From CAIURC01 sp043777315 (GTDB lineage Bacteria > Verrucomicrobiota > Verrucomicrobiia > Chthoniobacterales > Chthoniobacteraceae), in the NCBI GenBank assembly GCA_043777315.1, contig JAYVPW010000165.1, positions 1 through 15,490 of the forward strand: a stretch of DNA of 15,490 bases, read 5' to 3'. The stretch's first letter is position 1. Every line of letters starts with the position of its first letter. Below are positions 14,106-15,490 of the stretch, piece after piece. The notes below the pieces were generated by a model, which was not told where the DNA came from, searched no databases, and saw nothing but the letters and a program-made list of their open reading frames with translations. Made by a program: the position numbers and the translations under genes.

Positions 14106-14378
14106 GTGAACCATATCACGTCCCAACACGGGGCCGCTATCCATGCGGTCAATCACCACTTCATCAACTCAACAAAGCCGGAATGGCTACGCATCCCCGA
14201 GGCAGTGCGCCTTTTTAGTGTGTCTCGCAGCGCACTTTATGAACTGATTGCAGCGGGGGAGATCAAAAGCACGGCGCTCAAAAAGCGCGGCGCTGTCCGT
14301 GGCATCCGCCTGATTTCGTTCGATAGCCTCTCGGAATTTATCGAGCGCTCGGCGAGCAAGGGAGGCGCGAAGGAATGA
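14106..14378 (+). CDS. AlpA/excisionase-like helix-turn-helix protein
   Basis: A 90-residue small DNA-binding protein. After a variable first 25 residues comes the winged-helix pattern of MerR/excisionase-type proteins: EWLRIPEAVRLFSVSRSALYELIAAGEI (26-53), with the recognition helix around SRSALYELI, then the wing IKSTALKKRGAVRGIRLIS and the closing helix FDSLSEFIER. Such proteins bind DNA bent at att sites (directionality factors) or activate element genes, as AlpA does in P4-like islands. The start is a GTG at 14106 without a clear ribosome binding site. The stop overlaps the primase start as ATGA, so both are translated together; this suggests it controls, or is co-regulated with, element replication. 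Confidence 0.8.
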   Translation: MNHITSQHGAAIHAVNHHFINSTKPEWLRIPEAVRLFSVSRSALYELIAAGEIKSTALKKRGAVRGIRLISFDSLSEFIERSASKGGAKE

Positions 14379-15490
14379 AACCTCCCGACAAAGAAAGCGC
14401 CCGCCTCCCCGCGAAGGAAAACGAGCTCGGCGAGGCTGCCACGGCGACGCCCCCGGCGCAAGTGGCGATTCACGTTTCGTGCGTGAAAAATGCAGTCTCA
14501 ACCGAAACGCGGGACGCCGACGCGGAGGCGTTTCTCCGAGCGATCCGAAGCGGCAGGTGGCGCGAGCCAGTCGAACGTATCCGGCGCGTGTTCGCCGACA
14601 CGATGGCGAGCACGGGCGGGGATCGCCAAGCGGCGAAACTGGCTGTCTCGGATGGCAAGAAGAACCTCCCGGGCGCCCTATGGAGCGGACGGTTCTCGCG
14701 GCGAGCAAACGAGGCGATTACTCAACATGCTGGCCTCTTGTGCGGCGACCTGGACGGGCTTGGTGATCGGCTCGCCGATGTTCGCGTGAAGCTCTTAGCC
14801 TCACCCTATCTTTGGGGTCTGCTCCTTTCGCCGACTGCTGACGGTTTGAAGGCAATCTTCCGTGTCCCTGCCGATGCCGCAAAGCACTTTGCGAGTTTCC
14901 TCGCGGTGAAGGCGCACGTTGCCGAATTGACCGGCGAGCGTCTGGACGAATCGTGCAAGGACTTGGCGCGGCTCTGCTTTGTGTCCTACGACCCGGACGT
15001 TTACTTGCACCCCAACGCAAAGGAGATGCAGCCAGCGGACGAGCCGTTGAAGCCCAAGCTGAAAAGCAACTCGCCTGCTGGCGCGCCGGACCTTGGGACA
15101 CGGCGACGGGTCGCGACTGACATGCTAGGCGACATTCAATGGGAGAGCGACACGCGCGGCCTGTGTGTTTGCCCTGGGCGGCACCTTCACACGAACGGCG
15201 ACGGCGAGCGCGATTGCGAGGTGTATCTCGACGGTGCTCCGACGATTCACTGCCAGCATCAGTCGTGCGACGGCATCGAGCGCGGATTGAACCACGAACT
15301 GCGGTCGCGCATCGGGAAGGCGGAAGGCTCAAACTGGCAATCGGGCTGGCCCGAGCCCGAGCCGCTGCCGCCGGAACATCCGCCAGTGGAGGCGTTCAGC
15401 TATTCGCTTCTGCCGCGTAGTTTCGAGCCGCTGGTGCGCGACGTGTGCGAGCGGATGCAATGTCCTCCCGATTATGTCGCCGTGGGTTTG
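14375..15490 (+). CDS. Primase, VirE-N/BT4734-like domain plus start of DUF3987 helicase (3' end outside window)
   Basis: The first 372 residues are visible and the frame is open to the window end. Residues about 30-220 match the BT4734-like/VirE N-terminal primase-type domain: HVSCVKN, the segment KKNLPGALWSGRF, CGDLDG (acidic residues of the primase fold), SPTADGLKAIFRV and CKDLARLCFVSYDPDVYLHPNA. Residues 264-298 form a cysteine/histidine cluster (Cys264, Cys266, His272, Cys281, Cys293, His295, Cys298), likely zinc-binding. From about 340 the sequence (PPVEAFSYSLLPRSFEPLVRDVCERMQCPPDY) looks like the start of a DUF3987 helicase domain. It probably primes and unwinds element DNA for replication. 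Translationally coupled to the HTH gene. Confidence 0.82.
   Translation, partial: MKPPDKESARLPAKENELGEAATATPPAQVAIHVSCVKNAVSTETRDADAEAFLRAIRSGRWREPVERIRRVFADTMASTGGDRQAAKLAVSDGKKNLPGALWSGRFSRRANEAITQHAGLLCGDLDGLGDRLADVRVKLLASPYLWGLLLSPTADGLKAIFRVPADAAKHFASFLAVKAHVAELTGERLDESCKDLARLCFVSYDPDVYLHPNAKEMQPADEPLKPKLKSNSPAGAPDLGTRRRVATDMLGDIQWESDTRGLCVCPGRHLHTNGDGERDCEVYLDGAPTIHCQHQSCDGIERGLNHELRSRIGKAEGSNWQSGWPEPEPLPPEHPPVEAFSYSLLPRSFEPLVRDVCERMQCPPDYVAVGL

Larger units (their letters stand above)
11150..15490 (+). mobile_element. Integrative element (satellite-like), left end and most of early region
   Basis: From the tRNA fragment rightward all genes are on the plus strand: tyrosine integrase, hicB-hicA, unknown protein, HTH/AlpA-like protein, primase with DUF3987 start. 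hicB-hicA are close-set and the HTH and primase genes overlap. This is the gene set of a small integrative element or phage satellite. No capsid or conjugation gene is visible, but the element continues beyond the window. The right border should be an intact copy of the target tRNA gene on the minus strand. Confidence 0.65.

Overview
The window looks like a high-GC chromosome segment from a member of the Verrucomicrobiota. This is inferred from the style of the housekeeping proteins (a GFTLAEIM-type pseudopilin, GatB, PanC, NadB, CstA) and from several families of interspersed palindromic repeats, one of which reads as the familiar junk peptide AHSSRVLV. No rRNA or complete tRNA is present, so the placement is not proven.

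Layout. Bases 1-529 hold a strong palindrome followed by the C-terminal part of a DUF2971-like protein. Bases 547-968 (minus) are a HicA-HicB toxin-antitoxin pair with overlapping ATGA. Bases 1063-3405 (plus) are a carbon-starvation-type transporter, CstA, whose C-terminus appears fused to its usual small partner, YbdD/YjiX (DUF466). A two-unit palindromic repeat separates it from a minus-strand run: pseudopilin (5992-6393), gatB (4372-5838) and a secreted DUF4142 protein (3619-4359). On the plus strand, panC (6508-7362) and nadB (7473-9335) follow, linking CoA and NAD synthesis. nadB carries an in-frame palindromic repeat plus a 7-base tandem repeat between its catalytic and C-terminal domains.

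From about 9441 the window is accessory DNA. First come degraded Mu-like phage head genes: a frameshifted PBECR-type nuclease protein (9591-10123) and the N-terminal part of a Mu I-type protease (10126 to about 10500). A repeat-rich stretch with no credible gene follows. At 11150-11174 there is a minus-strand tRNA 3'-end fragment, the expected footprint of a tRNA-targeted integration. Immediately inside it lies an integrative element: tyrosine integrase (11277-12422), a second toxin-antitoxin pair in the opposite gene order (hicB-hicA), an unrecognised 326-357 aa protein, an AlpA/excisionase-like helix-turn-helix protein and a primase of the VirE-N/BT4734-like plus DUF3987 type that runs off the window. 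The arrangement resembles a phage-satellite or small integrative element: int and the HTH protein for excision/integration control, the primase for replication, HicBA for maintenance and the unknown ORF as candidate cargo.

The most unusual points are the CstA-YbdD fusion, the repeat insertion and possible slippage tract inside nadB, and the 32-bp duplication of the integrase 3' end that flanks the second hicBA cassette.
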